From the NCBI GenBank assembly GCA_024663395.1, contig JANFAH010000035.1, positions 1-64,000 on the forward strand: a stretch of DNA of 64,000 nt, in the 5' to 3' direction. Shown piece after piece: positions 35,788 to 47,979 of the stretch. The DNA comes from Pisolithus tinctorius (taxonomy: Eukaryota; Basidiomycota; Agaricomycetes; Boletales; Pisolithaceae). Position numbers and translations under genes: made by a program. Within the stretch, counting starts at the first letter, position 1, and each line of letters opens with the position of its first letter. Below the pieces are notes generated by a model that did no database searches, had not been told where the DNA came from, and saw only the letters and a list, made by a program, of their open reading frames with translations.

Positions 35788-38700
35788 ATGGCACCCCAGA
35801 CACGTTCCCAGAGAGCCCTCAGAGCTGCTTCCAATGCATCCTCCACTGATGAAAGTGAAATCAGACTTGCATTTGACAATGTCATGAAGGCCATTTCTCC
35901 TCCATCTCATCATTCAGACTCAGCATGCTCTTCTCCTCTGTCCCCATCCTACAGCATAATAATGGGTGGTCTCCTTGCCAGAGCAATGACGCCTCCAGAA
36001 GATCCAGAATCCTCTGTTGATGAGGATGAACTGAACCAGATATATGAGAAGTGCCAGGCCATGGTAAACCACTTGAGTGGGTCAGAAGAGGAGCATCAAA
36101 GCAATGCCTCTGACGATTCCTTTGTGAATGTGCATGGCCCATCAGTTGCACCATCACATCCACCCCATCAGGACTCGAGTCAGGAGTCAGGGGCACCTTC
36201 TGTACGTGATATCATCAGTGAGTCTCTTCTGTACTCTTTCTCTCCATCTGCTTACGATCGCTTCTGAAAGTGTGTTCCATGGCCAGGCCTACCACATGGG
36301 TGATGGCCTACCAGACCCTAGGGACACTCCAGCATGAAACTTGGATCGATGCCAGCATCCTCAACTTTCATCTCCTGTCCCAATGGTATGCTGTCCAGGG
36401 CAGGATGCATGTCCGCTATGCCGACTTGTTCTCTGTCATTCCATCTGTCAGTGGGGGCACCCATGCCTTACCAGATGCACAGGAGATTCAATTTTTTCAT
36501 CAACGCCATCTCTTCAATTCCCATCCTGCCGATCCATCTGTTCCCATTGCCTTTGTGGTCATGCAAAACAGTCACTTCTTTGTTGCAGTCTTTGACTATT
36601 GGTTGAACCTTGCATTCATCCTTGGAAGGCGCATCGAACGTGTCCCGGAAACCCCCCATCCCCACTATGACCCACTGCGCGATGACTGGAACACATGGAA
36701 TGGCCCTTTCTACTGGACACGCATAGCATCTCTTCACGGATTTGATGCCATCGACCCAACCCAAGTTGATGTGCAGGTGTACAATTGGTCACAGAACGGT
36801 TTCGACTGTGGGCCCATTGCATCCTTTGTCATGGAGTCACTCATGAGAGGAGGGCTATCTGGTGATGGCAGGCCTACCATCCACATCCCTCCAATTCCTT
36901 GTGGTCATCATCTCCGCCTTAGAATGCTTGTCATGGTGAAGGAGGGCTGTCGAAGGTGCTGGGAGGACTATCGTTACTTGTCTACAACCACCCTTCCCCC
37001 TGGCCACATATGGACACAGTGGGATGACACCGAAGCCATCGGTGAAGACATCCTCATGGATGTAGAAAACCAATCATCTGGAGAGCAACATGCTACCATC
37101 GTCCGTGAGTTGAATGTCATTGGGGCCAACTGCCTTCGCTGCCAAAGGGGGGATGACTCCGGCGACGTAGTGAACCCTGATGTGCAGTCTGATGGTGACT
37201 TTCCGACTGACACTGAAGATGAAGGTGAAGACCATTGTTTGCCTCTGGATGCCAAGTCTCAGCGTCTCAGGGATCTCCTTCGGCGCTACCCTTATGTGAG
37301 CAGGGCCAGAGCCAGGGATCGACTTCCTCCTCGGGCTGCCCATGGTCACCGAGTCGAAGGGGAATCCACTCCAGATGATCCCCTTGAGATCATCCAGCGA
37401 CGCAAGCATGTCAAGGACTGGTCGGCTGGAACGATGTACCGTTTCCCACGTCCGACTCCACCGGTATACCTCCCTGCATTCCAGGGTCAACGATGGAAGC
37501 GTTTCGATCGCAGGTTTGATGAGTATGAAGGAGGACCTGTCTTGGAAAGCTTGCACCAGGACCGCAACTGCAACGAGATCGTGGAGGAGCCCTACTATCG
37601 GCCTGGGATGTGGACATCCTTTCGAGATTATGGCTATCATCTGCTGAGTTCCTTCAACCAGATGTTCTACTTGGGTCCCCCCATCAGATTGTCAGACCAT
37701 ATCCTCCAAGTGGGTGTTCCAGCTAACTACCAGTCTTCTCATCAAATCGGCGACCATGTTACTGGTGAGTGCTCATATTCTGCCCTGGTGCCCTCTTCTG
37801 ATCACTTCATTACAGGAAATTACTCTCTCGCCCGGCAGGTGCCCCATCCATCAAGAGTCCATGTGGATGATGTGGTCATACTGGGTGCCTCTCAGATGAT
37901 CGAGATTGGCTCGAGCACCTCAGAACGTCTCGTGAACACCTTTGTGAATGGGCGGCACGAGGATGGACGTCACATCTGCCTGGACCTGGAGCTGGATCAC
38001 AAGTTGGTGACTCCAGAGGAGTTGGAAGTCACTGTGGACATCGACAGTCTCATATGGGTGACGCATTCCCTGCAGTTCAACACACCGCTACCCATCTACC
38101 TTGGTCCCATCGTCGAGGAAAAGGCTCCTATGCACAAGCACAATCATGTGTATGTCGACATCCTTGTGCCTCAGTCAGAGGCAGATTCCAGTGCCATCGG
38201 AAACCGTACCGAATGGTTGACCATGGCATTTCCTCTGTGTGGAGTACCTCACACAGTCTTTGGTGCCTTGAGCAACGCTGCTGGCACCATGAATGTCTAC
38301 ATTTGCTTCCCCAGGATGATCCACAGGGATGAGATGACACACAAGCGTGCCAATCGCATCCCAAAGGAGGTCCTCGACTTTTTCTGGGAGCATGTCCTAC
38401 TTCCAGCGATCCGTGCACATGCAGATGTTTCGAGTGCACCATACGTCTCTCTCACTCTGAAGGAAGTGCAGTTCAAGGCACGAAAGGGTGGCAAAACCAA
38501 GAAGGCTGGTCGGCCAAAAGCGGTCCCCTTTTCTATGCAAGTGTTGAAGCAGATCCAGAAGACCATGGAAGCAATCATCCGAGAGGACCCTTCACGATTT
38601 GCAAACTATGGTTCCTTCTTCTTCGTCCTGGAATGCAAGGGAATCAAGTTGTGGACGAAAACCACCCTGTCAGGAGCGGTTCAAACGCCGGTCCAAGCTC

Positions 38701-40532
38701 TCCTCCATGGACTTCCAGCTCTGGATTGGTCCTACATGGTAGACAGGGCCAATGGGGAGCTCTTGGTCGACTTGGGAATCAGCATTCACCCCACATGTGA
38801 CGAAAAGCTTGTGGGATTGTGGAGACTGGATGCCCTGGAAGCTTCCTTTGGGGCAGGTGGATATTTGCGAGGAAATGCCCACCACACTTGCATGCTTGGA
38901 CGGTATGGGGGGATCCAAGCAGAGATGTCACAGGAACGAGCGAGGCAAACTCACATCGCATTCAGAAGTGCTTATAATCTGGCCTACGAGGTGATCCGAC
39001 CCAACGACAACAGCCCCACCTTTGTCATGGACAAGGATGCTTATGCCCTGAACAACGACTTCATTGGGGAATGCATGCAGGCCATCAACATGTATTCTGG
39101 AGATGCAAAGAAGAGGTCATATGGGGTGCGAGACGAGTACAGGATGAGTGGGGCTGCGGTGGAGCAGGCAATACTGGTGGTGCCACAAAGGGTGATGCAT
39201 TTGCAAGCTCGATCATGCTCATATCTGATGCTTCCATCTTTGCAGATGGAAGAGCTTTTAGCCTCCAATCCCATTCTCTGGATCCCAACCAAAGTCTGGT
39301 TGGAATTTATGGCTGGACGCATCAGGGCCCTCCAGTTGGCTCAGATCTCTCTCAAGGAACTGGAACCGCCCAACCTTGGGATTCTGACTGGCATCATCTG
39401 CCACATGATTCGGTGCACGTCCACCACTGCAATAATCCTCAACTTCCATGTGAGAGAGTCCATGGCCCTTCTGCAGGTCTCCAGGGTGTGTGAGCGGTTG
39501 GGAATGTTCTTCCTTTTGGACCTAGACTTGCATCATGTCCCCCATCTTCCAGAAGTTCAGGATCATGATGACCTGGAGGTGCTCAAGCTGATGGAGGGAA
39601 AGTTGAAGAGGGGTGATGGACGACCTGCCTGGCCAAGGATTCCCCCTCTGGATGAAGTGGAACAATTTCCCATTGGCAGCAGACCGACATGGGCCAAATT
39701 GACAAGGACCATCCAACTGCAGCCTTGGTTGATCATGCAGGACTGGAAGTGGTCAGCCCAACTGTCCAGTCTGGGGCCAGTGGTAGGGAAACTTTTTGTT
39801 CTGTTTACCTGTCAGCTTTGGATCCAGTTGGATGTGACTTGGCTGACAGGTTCAGAGGGAAAACCAGAGCCAACATCTTTGGAAGATGCCATTCAGAGTT
39901 GGACTCTGAACCAGACCTTCAGGACGATACGTGCCTGTGAATTCAAGGCCTGCAATGCAGAAATAGCAGGGAGTGGAGGGGCTGGTCGCCGACAGTCAAG
40001 CTTTGCAGAGAGGGTCAACCTGTTTTTCCCAGGACCCACAGTGGGACAACCTTCACGGAGGTCACCATGGAATGTCTTCTGGACGAAGCCTGGCTATATT
40101 TGGGAGTATCACCAGGTGATGAAGAACAGGACACCTCTGCAGGAGTTTGAGGTGCTGGACCACCTTGGCAGGATATTTTCTGTCCTTCAGACATTACCTG
40201 ATGCGACCAAAGGGAGTGAAAAGAGTCCTGGGAAGACATGGCAGGTGGAGGGTGAGAAGGTGGTTCTGGTGACAAATCCCAAGTTCTACAAGATCGAGGG
40301 GATCTCCACCGAGAAGGAACAGCAACAGGCCAGGAGACGAGCATCTCGAGTGGTAAAGCCCAGGAATGCACTGCAGATGGAGCTCCTGGAGCATGCGGGA
40401 TATGACGAACTGCTGGCTAGCAAGGCCCTCATCTTAGAAAGGCAGAGGCTGAAAGAGGCACAGACTAAGAAGTCATCAAAGGCAAAGAATGCTCGAAAGC
40501 CTCCAGCAAGAAGAGGCAAGGCCACCTCATAG
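35788..40532 (+). CDS. Giant Ulp1-like (C48) cysteine protease domain protein
   Basis: Exon 35788-36217, a 53-bp intron (GTGAGT...GAAAG), then 36271-40532; 1563 residues if nothing else is removed. Residues 1-145 are Ser-rich and acidic. The Ulp1-like part follows: a histidine in NSHFFVAVFDYW (about H245) and the nucleophile in WSQNGFDCGPIASF (about C323), the order used by SUMO/ubiquitin-like proteases. The remaining 1100 residues have no motif I know, except a Lys/Arg-rich end (KAKNARKPPARRG). Stretches 37765-37815 (51 bp) and 39192-39245 (54 bp) begin GTGAGT or GTGATG and end ACAG or GCAG, are multiples of three and stop-free, and could be optional introns. Such giants are common and repetitive in agaricomycetes and may belong to mobile elements; this is inference. 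Confidence 0.7.
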
Positions 40533-40699
40533 AGGGAAGCAGAGGGATGGGGGGGGGGAAGGCAAGGATATGGGTACAGAGGGAGAAAGTGATGAATGCA
40601 ATGTTGAGATAGATTGTGGTTCCTGTTCCTGTGGAACTGAATCCCAGTGTTGCCTAGTGTAGTCTGATCAGGTAGCAACATGTTTGGCATCTTGGGATG

Positions 40700-41300
40700 A
40701 TACCTGGCCCCAAGGTGAACCCCCCTCTTCAGCTTCACTCCATCAAAACAATTCCAGATCAATCCAGCTGTCCATACCATGCCTGTGCCACTTGAATGAC
40801 ATGGCAGGACCATTTGGATCACACCAGAAAGGACCCTATGTGTCATTCCCCTCCTCTTATCCTGTAAAGTTTAGCAAGCATGAAAGCTTGTCAGGAATGG
40901 TTGTCCTGGAGGGCCTGAAAGTCACAACAGATGATGACAATGGTTGCAGCATTCCTAGGTGTCAGAATATCCATGTAAGATATGTTACCCCCCCCTCCCC
41001 ATGTTCACTCCATCAAAACAATTTCAGAGATCGATCTGGCTGTCTGAACCATGTCTACCCCATCTGTATGACATTACAAGACCATCAGAATTGTGTTACA
41101 AAGGTCCCCATATTTGTTTCATCGACATACCTGATCCCCTCCTCATACCCCAGGGATGGTGATCCAGTAACATCAGGAGGGGGTGCCAGCTTGCCAGGGA
41201 TGGATGTCCTGGGTGTTATCAATGCCACTGAAGACAATGGAAATGATTTCCAGCCTCCCAGAAGTATTTCCAAAGAGATACCACTTTGTGGTCTGACCAT
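40700..41300 (+). repeat. Two diverged direct repeats of about 270 bp
   Basis: Both copies (about 40710-40965 and 40985-41265) include CACTCCATCAAAACAATT, CATGACATT-like blocks, GATGTCCTGG or a variant, and GATGACAATGG or GAAGACAATGG at matching distances. An open frame of 247 codons (40684-41427) spans them but has low-complexity character and no motif, so I do not call it a gene. Confidence 0.55.
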
Positions 41301-41477
41301 ACTTCTACCCCCTGTAGATTTTTTTTCCGACCGCCAATTTCATTCAAATTTCACCTGGGACATCCCAATGGACATATCTATCGACTCCCAGCATTATTTC
41401 CCCCAAATTATGGTCGGGAGTTTGTAATTATAATTCCCCCAGGGGCTGTATAGTTGAGGCATGGGCCATGCTACTTC

Positions 41478-42362
41478 TGGCCATCCAAAATGGCCATTGG
41501 TTTGGTAATTAGGTGTGTGGGAAAGAGGTCACATGACCACAAGGCTGGCAGCACAGGTGGCCATTTTGGATGGCCATAAACACTGCATGGGAAGCGGTCA
41601 CATGACTTCAAAGTTGGCAGTGCGGGTGGCCGTCTTGGATGGCCATAAACACTGCTCAGGATGTGATCACATGACCATAAGATCAGCAACGCAGGTGGCC
41701 GTCTTGGACGGCCATAAACACTGCGAGGAAAGTGGTCACATGACTACAAAGTTGGCAGCATGGGTGGCCGTCCAAGACGGCCATAAACACCGCTCAGGAA
41801 ATGATCACATGACCATAAGATCAGCAATGTAGGTGGCCGTCTTGGACGGCCATAAACACTGCGAGGGAAGTGGTCACATGACTACAAAGTCGGCAGCGTG
41901 GGTGGCTGTCCAAGACGGCCATAAACACTGCTCAGGAAATGATCACATGACCATAAGATCAGCGATGCAGGTCCGTCTTGGAAGGCCATAAACACTGCAA
42001 GGGAAAGTCGGCAGCGCGGGGTGGCCGTCTTGGACGGCCATAAACACTGTGAGGGAATTGGGACTATAGAACCAGCAATGCGGGGGGCCGTCTTGGACGG
42101 CCGTGTGCATTGTGGGGGCAGTTGTCACATGATGGTCTTGGCCGGTATCATAAGCGGCCGTCCAAGACGGCCATGCAAAAGCACTGACAGCTCTGTCACA
42201 TAATCCCAATACCCATGGTGCGAGGTGGCCGTCTTGGACGGCCAAACTCGTTGCGAGCCGCCTGTCACAGGTGGCCGTTCATGATGGCCACGTGCGTGTG
42301 GAGCATTTCAGTGACATGACTCGATACCTGTGGTGTGGGGTGGCCGTCCAAGATGGCCAACC
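41478..42362. repeat. Main array of the 19-bp hairpin element, about 14 copies at 69 bp
   Basis: TGGCCGTCTTGGACGGCCA or its reverse complement, with few mismatches, starts at 41478, 41558, 41627, 41696, 41765, 41834, 41903, 41970, 42022, about 42085, 42155, 42226, 42272 and 42341. From 41558 to 41903 the spacing is exactly 69 bp. TCACATGA lies midway (for example 41529-41536, 41598-41605). The two orientations of the loop (TTG or CAA) are mixed. The array lies between the convergent Ulp1-like gene and the gene at 42612-46006. Confidence 0.95.
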
Positions 42363-42611
42363 ACACTGTGATGGGACATAGTCACATGATCATGACATCC
42401 GCAATGTCCATTATGCACATTGCCATGACAGCCAACAGTGGAGTATGCAGGTCAGGTATGTAGGCATGTGACATGCCAAGTTCACATGGTCACTCAGTAG
42501 TGAGCTCACAGTTGTCATTCCAGGATTACTGGTCAAGACATAAACCATATCAAATTGTCATAACATCTAGAGCTGACAATGACATCTGTATACTATAATT
42601 TCACTTAGGAT

Positions 42612-45600
42612 TCAATCAGAATCTTCTTCCTCTTCCTGCTTCTGGAGTAGTTGGCTTATATACTGGGGGAATTCCCTAGTGAATTTGTTGAATTCAGCAT
42701 CCACCTGAAGTCCCTGTGGAGGCGGTTGCAGAATGGCATCCAATGCGGGTATCTGTGGCATGTAGCCCACGCCATAGCGCTGGTCAAGTGAGCTGTATGA
42801 TTGTGCCCTGTTGGTGACAGCAGATGGAAGTGGCCAGGGAGAATGTGATGATGATGAGTGAGGAGTCACCCGACTTGATGGTCCCGGACTGGGAGTGTGA
42901 TTCCAGAACAGGCTTGGCTGTCGCTCAGCGATCCTTGTGTCCTCCTCTTCCTCTTCTTCTTCCTCTTCCTCTCGCCGAATCGCAGTGCTTGGTCCAGCGT
43001 GGCGTGCAGTGGATGCTGCTTGATAGTCAGGTCGGTCATCTTCCTCTTCCTCCTCCTCCTCTTGCTGAATGGGAGACCTGGGATCTGCAGTCGACACTCC
43101 TCGAAATAAAGATCTCCGGTCATCTTCCTCATCCTCTTGCTGTATAGCAGCCCTGGGTGCAGCTGGTAGTTCATTGCCATCCTCATCTTCGCCCTCTACA
43201 ACATCAGCTGCATGGTGTGCAGCAGGTGTGACCCGCAAGAAAGGTTTCCCCAATCCCAGACGCCTGGCATTCGGATTCAAGGCGATCTGGGGTCCCGCTG
43301 GACGGTGTCCCTCAGGCAACATAAACCACCCCCTGCCTGTCATAGGCCTAGTGCACCATATCCTATCTGATCCAGTGAATGGGATCCACACCAGAGTATT
43401 GAACTTCTGGCGAATGGCTGCTTGCACTCTATTGCGGGATTGGACTCCAAGTGAGGCAATAAGGTCGAGCCATTTGTGATAATATGTACACTTGCGGAAG
43501 TTTTGTCCCATGGTGGTGGGCAATTGAGCAGGAAAAAGGCGGTTGAAATGGAGGTCCCATTGCTGCCCTGTGCAGAATGTGTACTGTGCTGCAAAGAATG
43601 GAAGGGCAAATGATCGATATAGGGTCTCGGTGGCTTCTTGAGATCGCTGCCGTGGGGGAATGTTGGTCCAACTACCTTCCGAAGCAGCTTTCTTGTTTGG
43701 AGATTCCTGTAGCAGATCATAAAAGAATTGTTCCAAAAGAACTTGGACCTGAGTCGCTGTATCTTCATCAGGCCCATCAGCATCAGAAATGAGCAGTTGC
43801 ACATCACGGTTTCCACCTCCATGTCGAGCAAAGTGATCAACATCAGGCCCTCGCATTCGCTTGGCAGGACGGATGGTGACATTTTCCAACAAGTCAATAT
43901 TGACCTGAGGGAGTGGTCGATCAGCTGGTCTGATATCCTGGATATGCAGGGTGGGGCGTTTGGAGCGATTGGAAGTGCGATGCCGATTCGATAATGTCCG
44001 TGGAAGATCATGATTGGCCACACCCATGATTTGTCGAACTTGGGGGAGAGTGAGCCGAAATGCAGACTGGAATGCCTCATCGGAGATGGCCTTATGGTAA
44101 GGCAGGCGGAAGGCACCACTATTATCTGTGACAATGTCACAGACAAAGTACAGCCCAGCTTCATACATGAGTGGCATGATTGCATCGTCATCTTGATCTT
44201 CAAAGCCATCATCATAGTCATCATAGTCTGTGGGAATATGTTGGCAAGCTTCTTTTGCCAACAGGAGGAATTTCTCGTTGGGTCGACGGTGCAGGCCATT
44301 GATGATCCAGATCATGAGGGCACCCAAGCCCAGAGCACAGTCTGATTTTCTGTCTCTGAAATCACTGTGATGCAAGTTTTTGATGACGATGTGGACTGCA
44401 GCTAATCGGTACCACTTGAACCACCTAACACAACCAAGAATAATTAGCAATTGCACCAGCATGCAAATAATTTACACTCACCACCATGACTTAGCAGGGA
44501 GAGGCACCAAACAATACCGCAACAGTCGACTCGGGATGGTGGTGAGGGCTGAGAGTGCCTGGGAGAATCCAACTCGAACTTCAAGCCGTGCACAACCCTC
44601 CTGTGCACGTCCACCCTCTGAACCACCAGTACATTCGAAGAGGATCTTGCTCATCTCCTCAGTTTTCTTGATGATGGTTTTGAGATTGTCAGTGGTGAGG
44701 AGAGATGTGGGATCCAGTGGGGTAAATAGACCTGGATGAAGCTGGTAAGACATAGTCTTCTCTGTTGTGTAGGCCTGAATGTAGTGGACTTCGTCATCGT
44801 GTCCTTTCCTCCCAGGCACATATCGAAAACCAGTGAGGTCTTTCAGATGCATCATGTGATCGATGTGGAATGTAGATTTGGTGACTATTGGGTCGATGAC
44901 TTCCTGATCCAGTGATGGGAGACAATGGGCAAGAACAATTTCATGCCCAGTTGCACGCCAAGTGACAACCTTGTCATGTTGTCCGAATTCAAGACCAACG
45001 TCGATGTACCAGCTGTCTGGATCAATCCTCTCCATAAGAAGCACATCAGTGAATTTTTGGAGGGCCAGATCTCGATCCTGTGCATCAAGGGGATCATGCA
45101 CAGTGGCACCCTTCCACCCTCTGAATTCATGAACAAAGTATGCATCTCGAAAGTAGGGTCGCAGTGTAGCAAGCTTGGTGAGATATTCCTCCCCAAACAT
45201 GGGCAGTATATGGGCTGGGATATCGAGAGAGCCTTCGTGGATGATTCCTGTTCGATCACGATAGAGGCTGAGAGCTGAGGAGTAGCTAGCAGGCCAATGG
45301 GATGCCATGTTATGCATGTGCCTTCGCACAAGTGGACGAAGGCATTTATCATACACAAGTTCGAGATCGTGTGATGGGATAGCCCTGGACTCATACTTGC
45401 CGACCATGCGAGGCAAGAACACTCGAATCACGGATCGATTGGCAACCTTGCCCAAGGAAAAATTGGGGATCTTGTGCATTGGCAAGTTCAGCTCTCTTCC
45501 CTGTTATGTAGGATTTGGTCAGACATGGACTCAGCTGCTTGGGACATAGGCAGGCACTAATCACTCACATCCACATAGGCCTTGGCCTTGAGATGATTAT

Positions 45601-46006
45601 CTGACTTCAAAGTATATTTGAACGGAGGGATGGGAGTGAGTTCCAAATGATTGGAGTAAGGCAAATCATGTGAAATGCCTATGAGGGAATCATAGTCACG
45701 AGAGACTTCATAGGGCCTGCGGTCTGGGAGGTTGTCGCAGGCGTTGACAGTGATGTGGCCAGGTTCACCATCTGGTTTGCGAGTGCGACCTGCAAGCATG
45801 AATCTGTAAAACTGCTTGGCAGCATAGGCCTCATCCCTGGGGGTGGCTGCATCCTCCTGTAAGTTGGCATAGAGCTCATCTGCTTGCATGCAGAACTCAT
45901 GGAAGCTGAGCTGGGTTGGGTTGGCTTCTCTGTCATCGGGATAACGACGGCCTGGACCTTCATCTGGGTCAGAGAAGTCATCATTGAACTGGTTGCCACT
46001 GGACAT
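42612..46006 (-). CDS. Unrecognised 1089-residue protein
   Basis: Exons 46006-45569, 45500-44482 and 44424-42612 join in one frame across introns of 68 and 57 bp (GTGAGT donors). The N-terminus is acidic (MSSGNQFNDDFSDPDEGPG). Exon 2 begins GRELNLPMHKIPNF and holds a globular part with WYIDVGLEFGQHDKVVTW. Exon 3 contains LALKEACQHIPTDYDDYDDG-like acidic text and a tail with several runs of glutamate (near 43.1-42.9 kb). I recognise no catalytic motif. It reads without a break, which with its length and splice sites argues for a working gene. It converges on the Ulp1-like gene with the hairpin array between; the pair may have been mobilised together, which is a guess. Confidence 0.65.
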
Positions 46007-46391
46007 AATGGAGGATGGTGCTTGGGTAAAGAGGGATGAAGGGAGGGAAGAAACAATCTCAGATGTGATGGCCAGGTATATATGCTGGTTGGGGTCGCAT
46101 ATCAGTCGGTTAAAATTTTCAGCACTACATCATATTTGGATTAGCTGGCAAGAGCATCTGCTTAGCGGTGTCACATTTAGCTCAGGGTTCGTTCCAGTGA
46201 TGAGTCATGGGGCAATGCAGAATACTAAGTGAATGAACACAGAAGGGAATGCATTGGCAGATTCCATTGGATGAAAAGATACATGAAGATAAGGAGGAAT
46301 GGAATGGGGGCACCAAGTATTAATGATGGGCACCTTGCTACAGATGTGTGAATCAAATGGAATTTGGAATCGTCGCACGCAAAATTTAGGA

Positions 46392-46868
46392 TGGCCTTCT
46401 TGGACGGCCAGTCGGGATGGAGGAGTGTATATCGCAGAATTTGGAATTGTGGCACAGAAATTGAAGATGGCCATCTTAGACGGCCAGTCGCTTCGGTGGC
46501 ATGAACGTAATGGAATGTGGAATGATGTCGCAACAAGATTGATAATGGCCGTCTTGGACGGCCAGTCGCTTCGGGGGCCTGAACGTAATGGCATGTGAAT
46601 GGTCGCGCCAAAACTGAAAATGACCGTCTTGGACGGCCAGTCTCCTCGGACGTGTGAATATAGCGGGGAATGGAATAGTGGTACCAAAAGATTCATGCCG
46701 GCCGTCTTGGACGGCCAGGTGCTACAGACATGCGAATGTCCATGGGGAATGGCATGTCACACCTACTATTGACGAGGTGCAGCCTGGACGGTCAGTTACT
46801 ACGAACATTTAAAAATCTTTGCAAATTAACATGCTTCAAGTATGCACGATGGCCGCCTTGGATGGCCA
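46392..46868. repeat. 19-bp hairpin cluster, 75-78 bp spacing
   Basis: Copies at 46392, 46468, 46546, 46621 and 46699, plus one at 46850 and a half-site near 46776. Here the intervals are 75-78 bp and the spacers contain recurring AATGGAATGTGGAAT-like text instead of TCACATGA. It is upstream of the 42612-46006 gene. Confidence 0.9.
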
Positions 46869-46999
46869 ACTGCGACAAGCATTCCCCCTAATCCACACAA
46901 TCAACACTGATTTCCTTCCGCACACACACCATACTTAGTCAGAGAATGTAAGGCATTCAACTTCAAATACACATAATTTGGCGACTGCCCACGAATATT

Positions 47000-47453
47000 T
47001 GGCCGTCTTGGACGGCCGTCACATGTGGGGTATAAGACCATGACGTGAGATAACCATGCGGTGAGTGCAGGGGGTGGCCGTCCAAGACGGGCTAAGTAAT
47101 GGAAGGGGTTACAGATCACGTGATGATGGCATCTCTCATGGCCTGTTGGCCGTCCAAGATGGCCACTGGCTGTGAGTTGAGTGCGTCACGTGACACGTGC
47201 CCCAGAGCACCGATGGCCGTCCAAGACGGCCATAAATTGTTAATCAGCTGATAGATGATAATAGTATTAGCTTTCCAATTCATTATAATGTCGTTGCCTG
47301 CTGGCCGTCCAAGCTGGCTATTGGGTGAGTGAGTCACGTGACAAATCCCCCCCAGTACCGATGGCCGTCCAAGATGGCCAGGCATCGCTGATGTGAAGTG
47401 AGTGAGTCACGTGACAAATGCCCCATTCTACCGATGGCCGTCCAAGACGGCCA
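47000..47453. repeat. 19-bp hairpin cluster with TCACGTGA
   Basis: Copies start at 47000, 47075, 47147, 47214, 47302, 47362 and 47435. ATCACGTGAT, GTCACGTGAC and GTCACGTGAC occur at about 47114, 47185, 47333 and 47406 between them. Confidence 0.9.
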
Positions 47454-47459
47454 GAAATA

Positions 47460-47979
47460 TCTGATCAGCTGTGTCACGACAGCATTAGCTCTCAATTCAT
47501 TGTCATGTGTTCAAGGTTTTCGCTCACCACTCATTAATCTTCTGATCTAGTGTTCCACCCAACTGTACCTACGAACGAGTGAGATCCGGTGTAACATCCC
47601 CCTCACCGATCCATTTAGCTTCGTGATACACCAGGTGTTATACTCCATTAATAATGCAAGCCGATGTAGCTTCTGATGTTAATTGACGAAGAGAGCGCCG
47701 TATATGGCAATCACGCCCTCCAACAGAATTGGGACACATACCATCGCATGCGATTGGCTAACATCTGCGTTGTCCATTCACAATGCTAGTCATGCAAAAC
47801 AAAACACAAGGTATGTTATTCGTCTACATAGTCAACATACCACAAAATGACACGACTGACGAAAGGTATAGATGAGGGGGGAGGGATATGCAACGTAGCG
47901 AATGCAATATGTATGACGTGAAATAGCGACAATGGCATCATTAAAACCACAGGCGGGCGAGCAAACTTGACGACGACGA
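47460..47979. other. Intergenic, nothing recognised
   Basis: No open frame with motif, no hairpin element. It separates the hairpin cluster from the 3-prime end of SNF2 copy 1. Confidence 0.4.

Noticed and set aside
40684..41427. 247-codon open frame downstream of the Ulp1-like gene
   Set aside because: It spans two diverged direct repeats, has no motif and unusual composition; treated as non-coding repeat.
43340..44299. 319-codon minus-strand open frame within the unknown gene
   Set aside because: It is a shifted frame of exon 3 of the 42612-46006 gene, which has the better splice-linked frame.
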